A DNA stretch of 64,000 nucleotides, from assembly GCF_000003815.2 (NCBI RefSeq), contig NC_049979.1, positions 24,701,881-24,765,880 of the forward strand, written 5' to 3'. A program made the position numbers and the translations under genes. A model generated the notes under the pieces. That model did no database searches. It worked only from the letters and a program-made list of their open reading frames with translations, and was not told where the DNA came from. Positions 46,877 to 58,319 of this stretch are shown piece after piece (position 1 is the first letter of the stretch; each line of letters opens with the position of its first letter). Origin of the DNA: Branchiostoma floridae. Taxonomy: Eukaryota; Chordata; Leptocardii; Amphioxiformes; Branchiostomatidae.

Positions 46877-49080
46877 ATCATCATCATCTGTCTTCCCTGG
46901 CGGGTGGGGTAAGCCGACGCACAACGCCTCTCCATAGCACTCGATCTTTCATAGCTACTCCCATGTCCTCTGTTTCCCCTCGGTCTTCAGAGGATGAGTG
47001 AAAAAATTGCTTCTTCACTTGTGCGACGACAGTGGCCTGCGAACTGCGCATGCCTCTGCCTGAGGCTGTAGTTCACTTGGGGAAGATTACCGTAGATGGT
47101 ATCGATAGATGCATGTTCTAGCTCTGCGCAGAAGTGTATGGTCTATCAAGTCTGTTTTCCAGACGTGTGGTCAATATCCAAGTACTGGCTCGACAATGGT
47201 GTGGAAAACTCAGTCTCTGGCGACTTGTCTCACAAGTTACTGGAGCAGTGCATCGGCGTCCTTGACCAGTAGTACGACCAACGCTAGGTCGTCTGCGAAA
47301 TCTTAATCTGTGTTTCACTGCAGGGTGACGATGATTTCGTCTGGGCTGAATTTCAATGCCCTCTTCACGCATGCTAACAAGAAAAATACGTAAGATGTAA
47401 TCCAGTTGGCATCCATCTGTCTCCGGGAAGACAATAATAGCAGGCAGACAGTTACTCGCGTGAAGAAGGTGAAGAAGGTTGTGCACTTCCTTCTTCACCC
47501 TCTCGTATACTGGCGCACTAAGTCCCACAGGGACAAAAACTGCATGCCACGTATAAGACGGCCCCAGCAGATGCAGGTTTGCTATTTGGAGTTTCCGTCT
47601 CCTAGGAGGACTTCTGACCAAGCATGAAAGGGGTTCCTCCTACCCCTGACTCGTGTATAGCGGGTGAGTCATGCCCGAACATGTCCCTAAGGCCTGCCAC
47701 TGCCACAAAGGCCTGTCACTGCCACTAACCGCATCTAGGTACTCATTGGACCTGAGTTAAGGGCACAAGGTGGTGACACGGCAGGATTCTAACTCAGGAC
47801 CTCTTGGGCCGGAGCTCAACGCGCTGCTTATTGCGCCACACATCTCACCAATCCAGTACAATTATAAAAAGGAAAGGTGCTAGTGTGTCGCCCTGGAGAA
47901 CACCTGTTGTTACTTCAAAGGTTTCGTCGTCAGGGGTGATCACTGTGACAGTTGTATCGATGTAAAGTGACTTAATCTCATCAATAATGGGTAGAGGAAT
48001 GCCAGACAGAGGAAGTATCTCGAACATGGCATTTCGATCTGTAGAGTCAAAGGCTTTGCGAAAGTCAACGAACAGCAATACCAGGTCCTTATCACATATT
48101 CTCATTTCTTCGGTGGTCCGTCTAGTTGATAGTATTTGCGAGATGGTAGACCTATTTCTTCTAAAGCCGTTTTGGTTCTTCGATCCTCATGATTCAGGAT
48201 CATCTTTGTTACCCTGAGACTAAGAAAAATGGTACATGATACTAATTTGTCGTCTGAGCCTAAGAGAATGTGGAGTATGATTGGCAGTCCCTGGTGCTGT
48301 TTCTCCATTTCTTCCGTGTCGATATGTAGTTAATTTGCGAACGGTGACCTGCTGGGTGTTGGTAAGTCCATAACCTATTTCATGAATCTAGTATTAGGTA
48401 TTATGACTTTAAATTCTTGAGCAAAGTCGATAAGTTATCCACCGTTTCTATTGGTTTCTCTATTGAATGTATAGGTAGCATCAACAGGTCCTATCTGGGC
48501 ATTACAATTCTGCTATTGTAAGAAAATTGTGTGGCGGTCACTCTCGGTGACACCTTTGAGGTCCTGATAGAGGTTAAAACAACTTCATTCTCAGCACTGC
48601 ATTTTGTCGGGCTATAACAGGAGTTGCTGTAGAATTCTGCAACTATGCAGTCACGTATCTTGTCAATGTTCTTATGTGATGATAGTAGTCCAACTCCTGC
48701 TATCGTGGATCGTTGATCCTTGGGAGTTCTTAGTCACAGAAGATGGGACTTAGGTGATCATTATCAATGGCAGTGAGTTCCATTTCATTATCAGGGTGAT
48801 AATTCCTATGTTCTTGGATATCGATAATGTCGATTTTGTTTTAAGCTGCTAAGGCAACAAGTTCCTGCTGCCTACTTTAAGTTAAGAGAGTTCTAATGTT
48901 AAAGGTGCTGAAAATCGTGGGACTTTTGCACTTCAAGAGTTCGCGAGGGTTGACATTGGACACAGAGTTAGAGTTAGCATGTGCACCATTCCTGGTGTAG
49001 GATTCAGTTGTGCTGAGCATACCCTTCGGTGGCTGTTACGATGTGGAGCACCAAACCTCCGTTCGGGTGATTTAAATTGT
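46877..49080 (-). mobile_element. Endonuclease-RT LINE, degraded, with (ATG)n tail
   Basis: In minus-strand order: endonuclease remnants (FSTFNIRTLL, KIDIIDIQEHRNYHPDNEMEL, YTFNRETNRNG), then RT blocks QNGFRRNRSTISQIL, LLFVDFRKAFDST (block A) and GVLQGDTLAPFLFIIVLD (block B). A SINE interrupts here, and coding resumes with RRNHRHPAVKH and FADDLALV (FADD at 47288-47299). The 3' end reads MKDRVLWRGVVRRLTPPARED and runs into GACAGATGATGATGATG (46877-46893). Stops and frameshifts throughout; the middle is shortened. The short-repeat tail resembles RTE-type LINEs. Confidence 0.9.
47407..47848 (-). mobile_element. tRNA-derived SINE inside the LINE, 8-bp target duplication
   Basis: Target copies 'aatccagt' lie at 47399-47406 and 47849-47856. 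The minus strand starts GGTGAGATGTGTGGCGCAAT (A-box-like) with 'gagttagaatcctg' as a degenerate B box. The 442-bp body ends ggaGACAGATGgATGcc, resembling the host LINE's own 3' end. The LINE frame rejoins across it (..IVLD / LDYILR..). Confidence 0.88.
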
Positions 49081-49664
49081 AGAGTCACCAACTCCGATGT
49101 GGTCGACTAACCTGCTCCTTGATGCAGAGAGTGAGCAAACTAATTGGACGAGTCCTACCAGTTTCACCATGGACGTTTCCACTGTTTCCATAGGTGTGTC
49201 CCTCTAGGCGGTCCTTCGTTGCTGCGTGCTTTCGTTCCCGAGTTCTTGTAAGTTGAGATTGTACTGCGTCACATAACGTTAACGTTACATCTCCTGGCAA
49301 CACTTCTTGTCACTGTTCTGTAACAGCTAAGAGCACAGATAGCAGGGGCATTGAACTTAGCAAAATTACCAAAACCCAACATCACCAAGGAAGATAGAAC
49401 TGCGCTAAAAGAACTAGGAAAGAAGAGAGATGATACTACCGGCGGACACAGGCAAAGCTCCAGTAGTAATGGGCACCGAAGACTACGAGACTAAGCCTAG
49501 TGCCATGTTGTCAGACGACAAAACCTATGAAAAACTTCCGCAAGACCTTACACAGAAGTACAAAAGAGAAATTAGTGTCCATTCTAAACAGGCTTAATAC
49601 CCCTGTCACATTTGGCGAAAATCGATCGGACGACGATTCTGGGGCAATCGCCCGAGCCTCGCTT

Positions 49665-50388
49665 ATAATAATAACTTTATTGCACAACAATTGTACAAGT
49701 TGCAAAGTATGGCCTATATGTGCCGGGGACAGTTTTCAGGTGAATGATACGCGCAACCCTCTGTCGATCATAAATATGGCTGATCTTCCATCGATACGCC
49801 TGAAGATAAGGAAGATTTTGTTTGAACCTTTGTTTATTCATGAGAAGCTCAAATCGGCCAGCAGGCCGCTTTTCATTGAGGTCATGAGGGAGGTCAGGGT
49901 CATATAAGATATAATACAGATACAGATTACATTGAGTACTATTAGATTCATCAACCTATATCACTACACATACATGGTACAAAACATATAGTGGTGCAGA
50001 TGGCTCAGTGTTCATAGTCCGTGTCCGTTCGTTTTGGTCAATTACTTTTACTTCAAGAGTCTCTTAAAGCTGGTCAGATTTGGAGCCGTACGTGTGTCTG
50101 GTGGTAGGTTGTTCCAGACATTGGGTCCACGGTAGGCTATTGATCTTCTGAAGGTCTCTCGCTTAGGTTTTGGGACAACCAGTTGACTACTTGTGCTTTG
50201 TCTGGTTGTCTGTGTACTCTGGTCCCTGCAGTACACAAACATCTGACGCATGTAGGGTGGTGGGTTGCTGTTTAGGGCCTTGTAGACTAGCACGGCATTG
50301 CTGTACTGGTGTGTTGCTTTAATGTCTTTCCAGCCTAGCCGGGAGAGAACTTCAGCTGTTGGTGTCCTGTATGGGGCGTTCAGTATCA
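49665..50388 (-). mobile_element. LINE 3' fragment inserted in the Penelope-like element
   Basis: On the minus strand an open frame reads LILNAPYRTPTAEVLSRLGW, VYKALNSNPPPYMRQMF and AYRGPNVWNNLPPDT, stopping at 50048. The 3' end near 49665-49700 resembles that of the LINE at 58553 ('tgtacaattgt.gtgcaataaagtt'). 49597-49664 is extra sequence of unknown origin. Confidence 0.88.
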
Positions 50389-50570
50389 GATAAAGAGATA
50401 ACAGAAGAACAATATAAACACCTGTACCCCACAGCAGAAAATGTACCCAGGATGTATTGCACACCAAAGATACATCAACAGGGAACCCACTGCGTTCTAT
50501 TGTAGACTATTACAACACCTATGGCAGTATTGGCAGACTTACTGGCTCCATTAGTAGGGAAAACAGAATA

Positions 50571-51450
50571 CAATCAAACCTGCCCGAGCGACCACCTCTT
50601 CTCAGCAACCACCTGGCCATTTCTACCGCTTTTTCTCGGTCCCAATTTTTTCCCATTGACGTAAGCATTAAGCGACCTCAGTTTTCTCAACGACCACCTG
50701 GCCAACGCGACCGCGACCGGCCCAAATTGGGACCCATAACGACCGCGTCATTTTCAACCTTAAGGTTTTCATCGATCTTTTATGATAACTAGCGCGATGT
50801 TGTGCCGAAAGTTTACGTCGGATTTTGACTGCCATTACGATGTTATGTTTAGAATAAAGATGGCAGTGGTCAATGGGTGGGTCAATGTGGCAGTCTACTG
50901 TAATATGGGAGGAAATTTCGTTGTAAGAAAATCCGAATTCAGTTGTTACAGAAGTGTTTTTAAAAATCTTTATCTCTATAAAGTGAACGAATGCTGAAAT
51001 GTAATCAGCCTCATACCTTTTTAAGAAAGATCTGTGTAAGTGCTTTTGTCCAACTGTACTGTACATTCACCCGTGGGTAAGTACGCTATCTGGACGTACC
51101 GGGCATCTACGTAGACATCGAATTCGAAAGGTACACCGTGGTTATTTCAGATACGGCGATCAAGAACACAGCGACGCATAAAGGCTTGTATATGGTAACT
51201 GACAGCATCAAAGTTCCCTTACTGTCTAAAACGTTAATGTTAAATTTACAGTTCACAGTGTGCGTGCTGTATTTGACATTAAAGACCTCGCTTACTTTCT
51301 TCTTTGCGTGCGTTTGCTTGCTATTTGCCATTAAACACAACGGATACAATGCATCGGGCATGTTTTGGGTCGATACTCTTCTCAGCGACAACCTGTCCAA
51401 ATCGACCATTTTTCCGCTCCCCGGGTGGTCGTCTTAGGCAGGTTTGACTG
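50571..51450. mobile_element. 880-bp non-autonomous TA-target DNA element
   Basis: TA at 50569-50570 and 51451-51452 flanks inverted ends CAATCAAACCTGCC and (complement) CAGTCAAACCTGCC, followed by 'cgaccacc' on both sides. Removing the element and one TA rejoins the Penelope frame as ..GKTEY/HIKN... The interior repeats 'cgaccacctggcc' and has no transposase. Confidence 0.92.
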
Positions 51451-52756
51451 TACCACATAAAGAACCCTTGACACTTGACAGGTGTTCTTATAGAGGAGGA
51501 TGAAATGTTCCTGTCCTATGATGTAGTCTCCTTGTTCACCAACACACCTGTTCCATAGACGTTAGACATCATTAAACGTAAAGCTCACATCAATATTGTT
51601 GGGATGGCCCACCCTGCATGACAGGAGAAAACAGGCAAGACTGGTATTGCTTTACACAGCAATCCAACAACCTTGGGAAGTCCAGTATCACCAGTATCAC
51701 CAAACTTATTTATGGAATGGTTAGAGCAACAACCCGTGGCTACAGCACCTACAGTCAACTGCAAACTTGCTGCGGAAGTGGTACGTAGATGATGTATTGG
51801 AAATTATACGAAAGACAGCTCAACAAAAGTTATATAACCGACCACCTCAACACTATTGACAATACAGACATCATCGAATTCACCCATAAATCAGAAGAGA
51901 ATGGCACCATGCCATTCCTGGATACTTTGTTGAAACTCACACAGATCAATACCTAGATTTCAACTCTCACCACCACATCCACCAGAAGTAAGGAGTAATC
52001 CGAACACTGATGGACAGATGCAAGGCGGTATTCACAGAGAAAACAAACAGACAGACAGACAGCAGGAGATACAACACATTAAACGGGCCCTTGCCCGGAG
52101 TGACTATCCAGACTGGACATTCAGGAAAGTTGAGCATCGGATAAACAGACCAAAACAGAAGAAAAACAATAGGAAACAAAAGGATGGGTCACACTACTAA
52201 GGAGTCGCAGGGTCACTAGAGAGAATCTTCAAGAAGCACAACATAGCCACATCAGTCAGACCCAAAACTACTCTAAGAAGCCTACTACTGCACCCGAAAG
52301 ACAAATTTGAAGACGTGGTGAAAACAGACTGTATATACAAGATTCCTCGCATGACTTGCGACAAAGTACACATAGGGGAGACAGGGAGAATATTTGGATG
52401 CAGACTAGAAGCACATGAGGAGGCAGACAACGTCAATATGGACCGTATACAAGAGCAAGAAAGAAAGAAGCCGAGGAAAACAGAGAACAAATGAGCAGTC
52501 ACAAACCATATCATGAGATATACCTGTGTATAGACTGGGGTAGCGCCAAGGTGATAGACCCAGAGGACAAGAAGTGTATTCGTTGGATTATGGAGTCAGT
52601 ATGGAAAGTCCACTTTTGTCATGAATCGCAATGAGGGAGGTATAGACTCATGTCATGTTTGGGACAGCATTCTTAAGAACTGAAATTGTTTCATCATTGT
52701 TGCAATATTTACGTTTGTGACTTTACATTTGGGACCGCAATAGCTCATTATTGTTC

Positions 52757-53691
52757 CAGTTTGTTTGTTTATTAGGAATCTCCATTAGTTACATTGAGTT
52801 ATTCTTCCTGGAGTCCTCTACATATTAAAATACATTACAAAAAATTACACATATAATGTTGATTAGTCAATTAGCATAAATAAATAACATCATTAAACAT
52901 AACATATTATACAATACAATTCATTACATATACAAAGTAAATCAATCAATTAGCATAAATCAATAACATCATTATCATATTATATCATACATATACATAG
53001 ATGGCCTATTAAAGTTATCATATGTTGGGTTTGTGGAGGTGCATTTTACAGAAGTCAATTCAAAGTTTACCACCATGAGATAATGGGCAAGGTTTTATGT
53101 CTATAAGTTTTGTCCAAGACCAGATTTTCCCTTTGAATTCACGTGGGTTTAATGGTGTGATGTGACTGGGTAGAGTGTTGCATGTTTTGATGCATGTATA
53201 TATGAAGGTTCGAGTCATGGCATTGGTTCTGGGTTTAGCCTGTATGAATGCACCTTTTTGTGCCAATCTGGTGTTGTGAGAATGTGCCGTGTTGATTGTA
53301 TTTAAACGATGGAAAATACATTTTCGCTGTTTCTCCCTTACAATTTTATGGAAAATGTTGATAGTGCCTGTGAATAGTCTTTCTTTAACTGAGGACCAGT
53401 TTAATTGATTATGTAATATATCTAAATCGGCGCTCCAACATGCACCTGTTGCCAGTCTAGCTGCTCTATTTTGGACGACTTGCAGTTTGTTTAGCTGGGT
53501 TTGAGGCGCTGAGGACATGATACTAAGCCGTAATCCAGGTGAGATAGAACCAAGGTCTGTATCACTATTTTCAACAGGTTGGTAGTAAAGTATTCCTTAT
53601 GTCTCCTAATTGACGCAAGTGCTCTTGCCATTTTCATCTTTGTTTTGTTTACTTGTCTAGCATAGGTGTAGAGGAACTGATCTTTTGACAA
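52757..53691 (-). mobile_element. 5'-truncated LINE (CR1/jockey-like) with AAAC tail
   Basis: Minus strand: LLKIVIQTLVLSHLDYGLVS, a frameshift near 53500, then LQVVQNRAARLATGACW, LNWSSVKERLFTGTINIFHK and TFIYTCIKTCNTLPSHI. The 3' end reads 'cctaataaacaaacaaac' at 52757-52775. Right half of an RT ORF. Confidence 0.88.
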
Positions 53692-55206
53692 ACTTCCAGG
53701 GGTGTGGTCATCTTGAAATCAAATCAATCTCTCAAAAAGATATAAACAACAAATTGAGCTGTTTCAATCTTAAGAAGATATGTGCCTTTACCATTGAGCA
53801 AAAATTTTACCAACTCTACCAACTTTTTAAATCACCCTGGAATGTAAGTACTCTCGTAGTAATCAACAAATGAGCTCATACTTTTTACTTGTCTTTTCTG
53901 CACTTTTTTGACCTACGAATCCATCTACATGTCAATTGATGCCTTACGAGAATGGAACTCCTAAAATCAGGGCTATGCCCTGAGTGTGTATATCCTGGTT
54001 AGATAAATAAGTGAAATGAATGAACTGCCGCCGTGGACAACAAATAAAGTGGACATCATATTGGGCGGAAATGACGTATTCCTACCTTCTTCCTTAGTCA
54101 TCGTTGCATTCGTCATAGAGAAACTGCGTCAGTTCACAGATCGTAGTGACGAACTCTGTAAGGAAGTATTTATCAAGTCCAGGGGTAACGTATTTGTTAT
54201 ACTATTTATACTACGATAATATATTGTATCATTTATACTACTTTTACGATACACGTACGAATTTTACGCAATGCATAGGACCATTCAAGGGAAAACATAC
54301 GAATTTTACAGAGTTCACAAGAGTTTTGCAGAATACACACTGTCCTTACTAATTTGTTGGACCTGCGCCTGGCTAACACTGACTTCCAGTCTTGCCCTGC
54401 TCGTTTGTCTAGACACAAGTTCCCTTCTCACTCATAACTAATAAGCACAACTCAGATTTCGAAGCATAGATGTCAAGTATACAGTCTTAAATGAATGTGT
54501 ACCAAAATTCAAATCAATGTGATCAATACTTTGCGGGCGACACCCAGTAACATAAGGTAAGGGAGAAGGGGAAAAAACGTGGACAATTGAGCTGCGACCT
54601 GAGGTGTGCGAGACAAATTGCGCTGCTGGAAGTCAGACACCCACTTTTTTCTGCTAGAAATAAGAAGAGAATCATTATCAAACATTTTGATAATGTCCTT
54701 GTTAATGACAAAGAATTTACGGCATGGGGAACTCGACCCACACATGTCTGCAATGATTTGAAATTTGGAGGGTATTGATAAAATGCTTCATACGATGAAG
54801 TTGCGCCTCGAAATTTGAGTTGTGCAAATTATTTCTGGGTGAGGCCGATAACTTTTTGATCTCCCCTCGTATGGCGCCTGAGAACCCAGCATTAGTACAT
54901 TATGTTTTCGGTGTTAAGAAGGGATAGGCCTAAGTTCGTTACGTCAGCATCTTGTGTTTGCCGCTCCTGTCACATGACCTAATCGCCGGTCCAACAAATT
55001 AGTAAGGATCGCATGTATGCAGTCCGCACAGCCAGTATGAATACTTAGGCAGCCCTGAATTCATTATCATCACAAAACAGTGTGGTGTAAGATTCCAACA
55101 CCCCCGAGTTCCTGTATCATAGCATTGAGACAACCACCTACTGTCTAAAATATTACGTTTTAAAATTGAATGTGCGAATGTTAGAAAATTATGACAGAAA
55201 TGTTAC
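53692..55206. other. No gene confirmed; should hold the last exon of the EF-hand gene
   Basis: The minus-strand EF-hand gene needs a 3' exon below 55207, starting with two bases of a Glu codon. I could not pick it out here. No repeat was recognised. Confidence 0.35.
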
Positions 55207-55263
55207 CTTCATAATCGATCTTGCCATTGCCGTCGAGGTCAATTTCACACATCATTTCATCAA
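55207..55263 (-). CDS. Calmodulin/troponin-C-like protein, EF-hand 4 exon
   Basis: A 57-nt minus-strand exon lies between acceptor 'ttctcttcag' and donor 'gtaaca'. It reads VDEMMCEIDLDGNGKIDYE, with Val split across the preceding junction and Glu across the following one. The loop D-L-D-G-N-G-K-I-D-Y-E keeps canonical calcium ligands at positions 1, 3, 5 and 9; position 12 would come from the next exon. 'VDEM' before the loop matches calmodulin EF-hand 4. It joins in phase to the exon at 56939-57154 across a ~1.7-kb intron that carries a SINE and a MITE. Confidence 0.88.
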
Positions 55264-55430
55264 CTGAAGAGAACGGGCAAATTAGAAATTAGTTTTCCAC
55301 GGCCTTCGCTAGATAATGTTAATGGCATTGACCTGTATAGAGACGTCTTGAAAGTGACTGTTTCTCGTGGATTTTCGTGTTTTTTTCTATGTCTGCCCTA
55401 GTCCTCAGCTTAGCAGTTGGGCTGTCAGTG

Positions 55431-55765
55431 AAGCTAAGGGCACAACCCGCCGTACGTGCAATTTGTCCGTACGTTTTTGGGAGGCCACGTCCGCCACGTA
55501 TTTCTGAAAATGTTCAGGCTGTACAAGGCAAGCGCGTCGCCCGTACTGGCACGTACGGGGGCGAATCCGCAGCCCGCCCGATGGCACACAAAGTTTAGCC
55601 TGTACGTAAAGTTCCACGGCGTGTCTGCGTGCTCCAAAATCCGTCGGATTCCCTACGAGTTCGTACGGAGGCGGTACTTACCACTTACAGATCCCAAAAG
55701 ATTGCCCACATATTGGCACATAGACAGAACGCATTTGCACGTATGGCGGGCTATGCCCTTGGCTT
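55431..55765. mobile_element. MITE with ~30-bp TIRs, intronic
   Basis: Ends 'aagctaagggcacaacccgc' and complement of 'gcgggctatgcccttggctt' pair over about 30 bp. The interior is rich in 'cgtacg'. Lies in the EF-hand gene intron. Confidence 0.8.
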
Positions 55766-55954
55766 TATCACCTGACAGTACGCTGTCGTACAGCACCGAG
55801 GTGGGCGTTATAGAGATCGACTATACTACCCGGCGGGACTGAGTTGCAAGAGTCTACCATTCGGCGCCAAGGTGACCTCAAGACAATTGTGGTCATTAAG
55901 CTGTATGGTTACGAATCAATCACACAGGGAAAATCTCCACTCTTTTCGATAAGT

Positions 55955-56155
55955 GGGGTGGAATCTTGAAAGGAGTCCTAAACTTCAGAAGAGAGTGTTA
56001 TTTTTCCGATAGATATCAAATTTTGGAACTAAAAGTGCATTTTACTTCACATTGTACGATAAAGTACCCACTTGTCCCACGTGCATCGAAAAGCATTCAG
56101 TATCCTACTAAACTCCTCAAAATCTTCGTAATCAAATTAAGTAATGCCAGCCTAT
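55955..56155 (+). repeat. Fragment related to the TIR element at 9105
   Basis: 'cttcagaagagagtgttatttttccgatagat' parallels 'ctccagaagcgagtgttattttctgatagat' at 9117. A Penelope-type 'gagaaacgttggc' tail follows at about 56186. Confidence 0.5.
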
Positions 56156-56314
56156 GACTGAATACAATGTGTCTGACAAGGCCTGAGAAACGTTGGCTTA
56201 AAAAAACAATTACGGGGTGATGTTAAAAACTCGCCTTGTTCTGCGTTCTTTGATTTTGTTTGTGAATATCGCCCCTAATTTATGCCGAAAATATGCATGA
56301 TGAATGAGTGTCTA

Positions 56315-56623
56315 CATCATCAACATCATCATCATCACGGTTATACCGCCCCTTACGGGGATGCTTCAGGTCTGCCGGACGGGTGAATGGTGTAAATCAC
56401 CATGTGGCTGAGACGAGATGGAGGTCGCCAGGGTTCCATCCGGGTGATTTGTGGTGAATCATCAACTCCAGACAGAAGAATTTGCACCATCGCTAACCGG
56501 GACATGCCCCAACTCCTTTTCGAAAGGTGTTGTGGGTTCTTGAACGTTGACACGGCAACATTCGAACTTGAGACCATTCGGTCCTCAGCCAAACACACTG
56601 CCGCTGCGCCACGCGATCTCACC
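56315..56623 (-). mobile_element. tRNA-derived SINE with (ATG)n tail, intronic
   Basis: The minus strand starts GGTGAGATCGCGTGGCGCAGCGG (A box), has B box 'aagttcgaatgttgccgtgtca', and ends in (gatgat)n at 56315-56338. The first ~75 bp match the SINE at 47407-47848 ('ggtgagat..gtggcgca', 'tgccgtgtca'), while the body differs. Confidence 0.88.
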
Positions 56624-56938
56624 TACAGATATAATATTCATCATAATCATCTCGGGTGAGTTGGTGGACCAAGTCTACCCTCTCTTCCCAGACGTCCCTG
56701 TTCCCGATGGCGCTTTTTATAACGTTTATATGGTTCAGATCTAATATCATGGCAATCTGCCCAGGTCTCCTCGAGTCATTGTATTCACAGAGAGACAGAC
56801 AGACAGACACATGGACAGACAGAAAAATACACGCAGAAAATACATGATTTAGAAGATTCCATAACGTTTGTGTAATGTTTATAGCGTATCATTACTATCA
56901 CAAATTAAACATAGGCACTACTAACACGTATCTCTTAC

Positions 56939-57154
56939 CTTCTTCGTCCGTGAGATCTTGACCAAAACAACCAAGTATCTGTCTGAGATCAGAGGCATCG
57001 ATGAAACCATCCCCGGCTTTGTCAAACAAGCGAAAGGCTTCTCTCAAATCTTTCTCATCGTCTTCCGCTAGGCCCTCCTCGTCTTCGTCGTTTTCTTCTT
57101 TAATTATGGAGGACAGAATGACAACGAAGTCTTCGAAATCTATAGTGAGATTTC
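56939..57154 (-). CDS. Calmodulin/troponin-C-like protein, exon with EF-hand 3
   Basis: A 216-nt minus-strand exon with acceptor 'tttttatatacag' and donor 'gtaagagat'. It reads NLTIDFEDFVVILSSIIKEE (end of EF-hand 2 and linker), an acidic stretch NDEDEEGLAEDDEK, LREAFRLFDKAGDGFIDASD (EF-hand 3) and LRQILGCFGQDLTDEE. The EF-3 loop has Ala at position 3 and Asp at position 12, where calmodulin has Asp/Asn and Glu, so calcium binding there is probably weakened. The acidic linker is longer than in calmodulin. Upstream exons for EF-hands 1 and 2 were not recognised above 57154. Exact orthology (calmodulin-like or troponin C) cannot be fixed. Confidence 0.9.
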
Positions 57155-57292
57155 CTGTATATAAAAATCAAACTACATATAGTAACCGGCACCTAACCAC
57201 AGTATTTACATACGTAAAGACTAGTATAACACAGATTTTATTCACATATAATTGCATACGGTCGAAAGCCATCTTGTACTTGGAATCTCTTA

Positions 57293-57875
57293 AGGCCCCT
57301 TCACACAAGAGCGAGAATGAGCCGGATTGCCGTCACAATGAAAATTCTTTTCTATTCCTGGCAATTCATAGTGTATTCTAGAAATTCTCACCGCATTGCA
57401 GATGTTTGTGTCCGTTCTTTTGGCTGGCCCGAAAGCTTTTAGCATGCCCGAATTGACATGCTAAAAGCATTCGAGGTGCATTTCAAGTGGAGAAATGTAG
57501 AACGGCATTCAAAGTGTTTTCTACACTGTATTCTAACTATTCTAACTGCAGTGTGACCGCATTCTACGGCATTCCAACATTATTCGAAACATATTTATCT
57601 CATTCGATGGAGAACCGAAATCTCAAGCCACTTCGAATCCTGTCAGAATATCTGGAATGCAGTGAGAATTTCTAGAATACGCTACGAATTCCTAGGAATA
57701 GAAAATAATTTTCATTCTGATGGCATTTTGGATCATTCCTTCTCGTCTGAAGGGTGTAAAGTCCATTTGGAATTCCCACACAAATGGCCCCGAATGTGGC
57801 ACGAATTTTGCAAATAATTCATTCCAGTTGGTTCTGCTTGATTCCTGCTAATTCAGTTTCGGTGTGAAGGCCCTA
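57293..57875. mobile_element. Palindromic MITE, ~580 bp
   Basis: Ends AGGCCCCTTCACAC and complement of GTGTGAAGGCCCTA, flanked by TTA on both sides (57290-57292, 57876-57878). Inner blocks 57330-57400 and 57650-57726 are also inverted ('tctagaaattctcac.gcatt'). Could be PIF/Harbinger-type by its TTA target. Confidence 0.75.
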
Positions 57876-58204
57876 TTAGAGTAAGGTAATTTCTGGTTGA
57901 TATTAGTCTACAAAGTAATTTCATACATGCTGCAGGTGGAACATCGTTTTCCTCTGATGGTTTTCCGCTTGTCTGTGTCCTCTCCACCTTTAGATACCTG
58001 ATTGGTTCTACTCGAGTAGGCCTATTTTTGTTCCCCAGTTTTTGATTTAAAGCCTTTTCTATGAGATAGAAATGTTCTTCCCCGGGTTTAAAAAAACCTT
58101 ATTTATCTAGTCCCCTGGCTAGTCATTATTGTTTTCTGATAACCAGTTCACATGCTTTAGCTCAAAGTGACACTTGTTTAGCCTGGGTATTCTCCGGATA
58201 GTAG

Positions 58205-58262
58205 TTATATTTCAATCCATCCATGGATTGAAATATATTGTTTTATATTTCAATCCATCCAC
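58205..58262. repeat. Short hairpin plus direct repeat
   Basis: atatttcaatcca-tcca-tggattgaaatat, followed at 58245 by another 'atatttcaatccatcca'. Confidence 0.8.
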
Positions 58263-58319
58263 TTTGTTGTTGATTTTTGATGCGTCTCCTTCTTCTACTC
58301 CTCCTGTCAAATCTTCTTT

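Larger units (their letters stand above)
49325..52680 (+). mobile_element. Penelope-like element, RT + GIY-YIG, twice interrupted
   Basis: Pieces in order: NITKEDRTALKELGKKRD and ILPADTGKAPVV (49370-49595); after a LINE insertion, ITEEQYKHLYPTAENVPRMY and CTPKIH (50390-50570); after a DNA-element insertion, YHIKNP and FLSYDVVSLFTNTPV. The catalytic YVDD is at 51782-51793. Then come IEFTHKSEENGTMPFLDTLL, QEIQHIKRALARSDYPDWTF and the GIY-YIG remnant KVHIGETGRIFGCRLEAH, ending CHVWDSILKN near 52680. Known elements of this class use an unusual RT related to telomerase RT. Frameshifts and stops make this copy dead. Confidence 0.92.

Noticed and set aside
47118-47621. 167-codon minus-strand frame as a host gene
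   Set aside because: It joins the SINE body to a shifted frame of the LINE RT. The true LINE reading (FADD) is in another frame.
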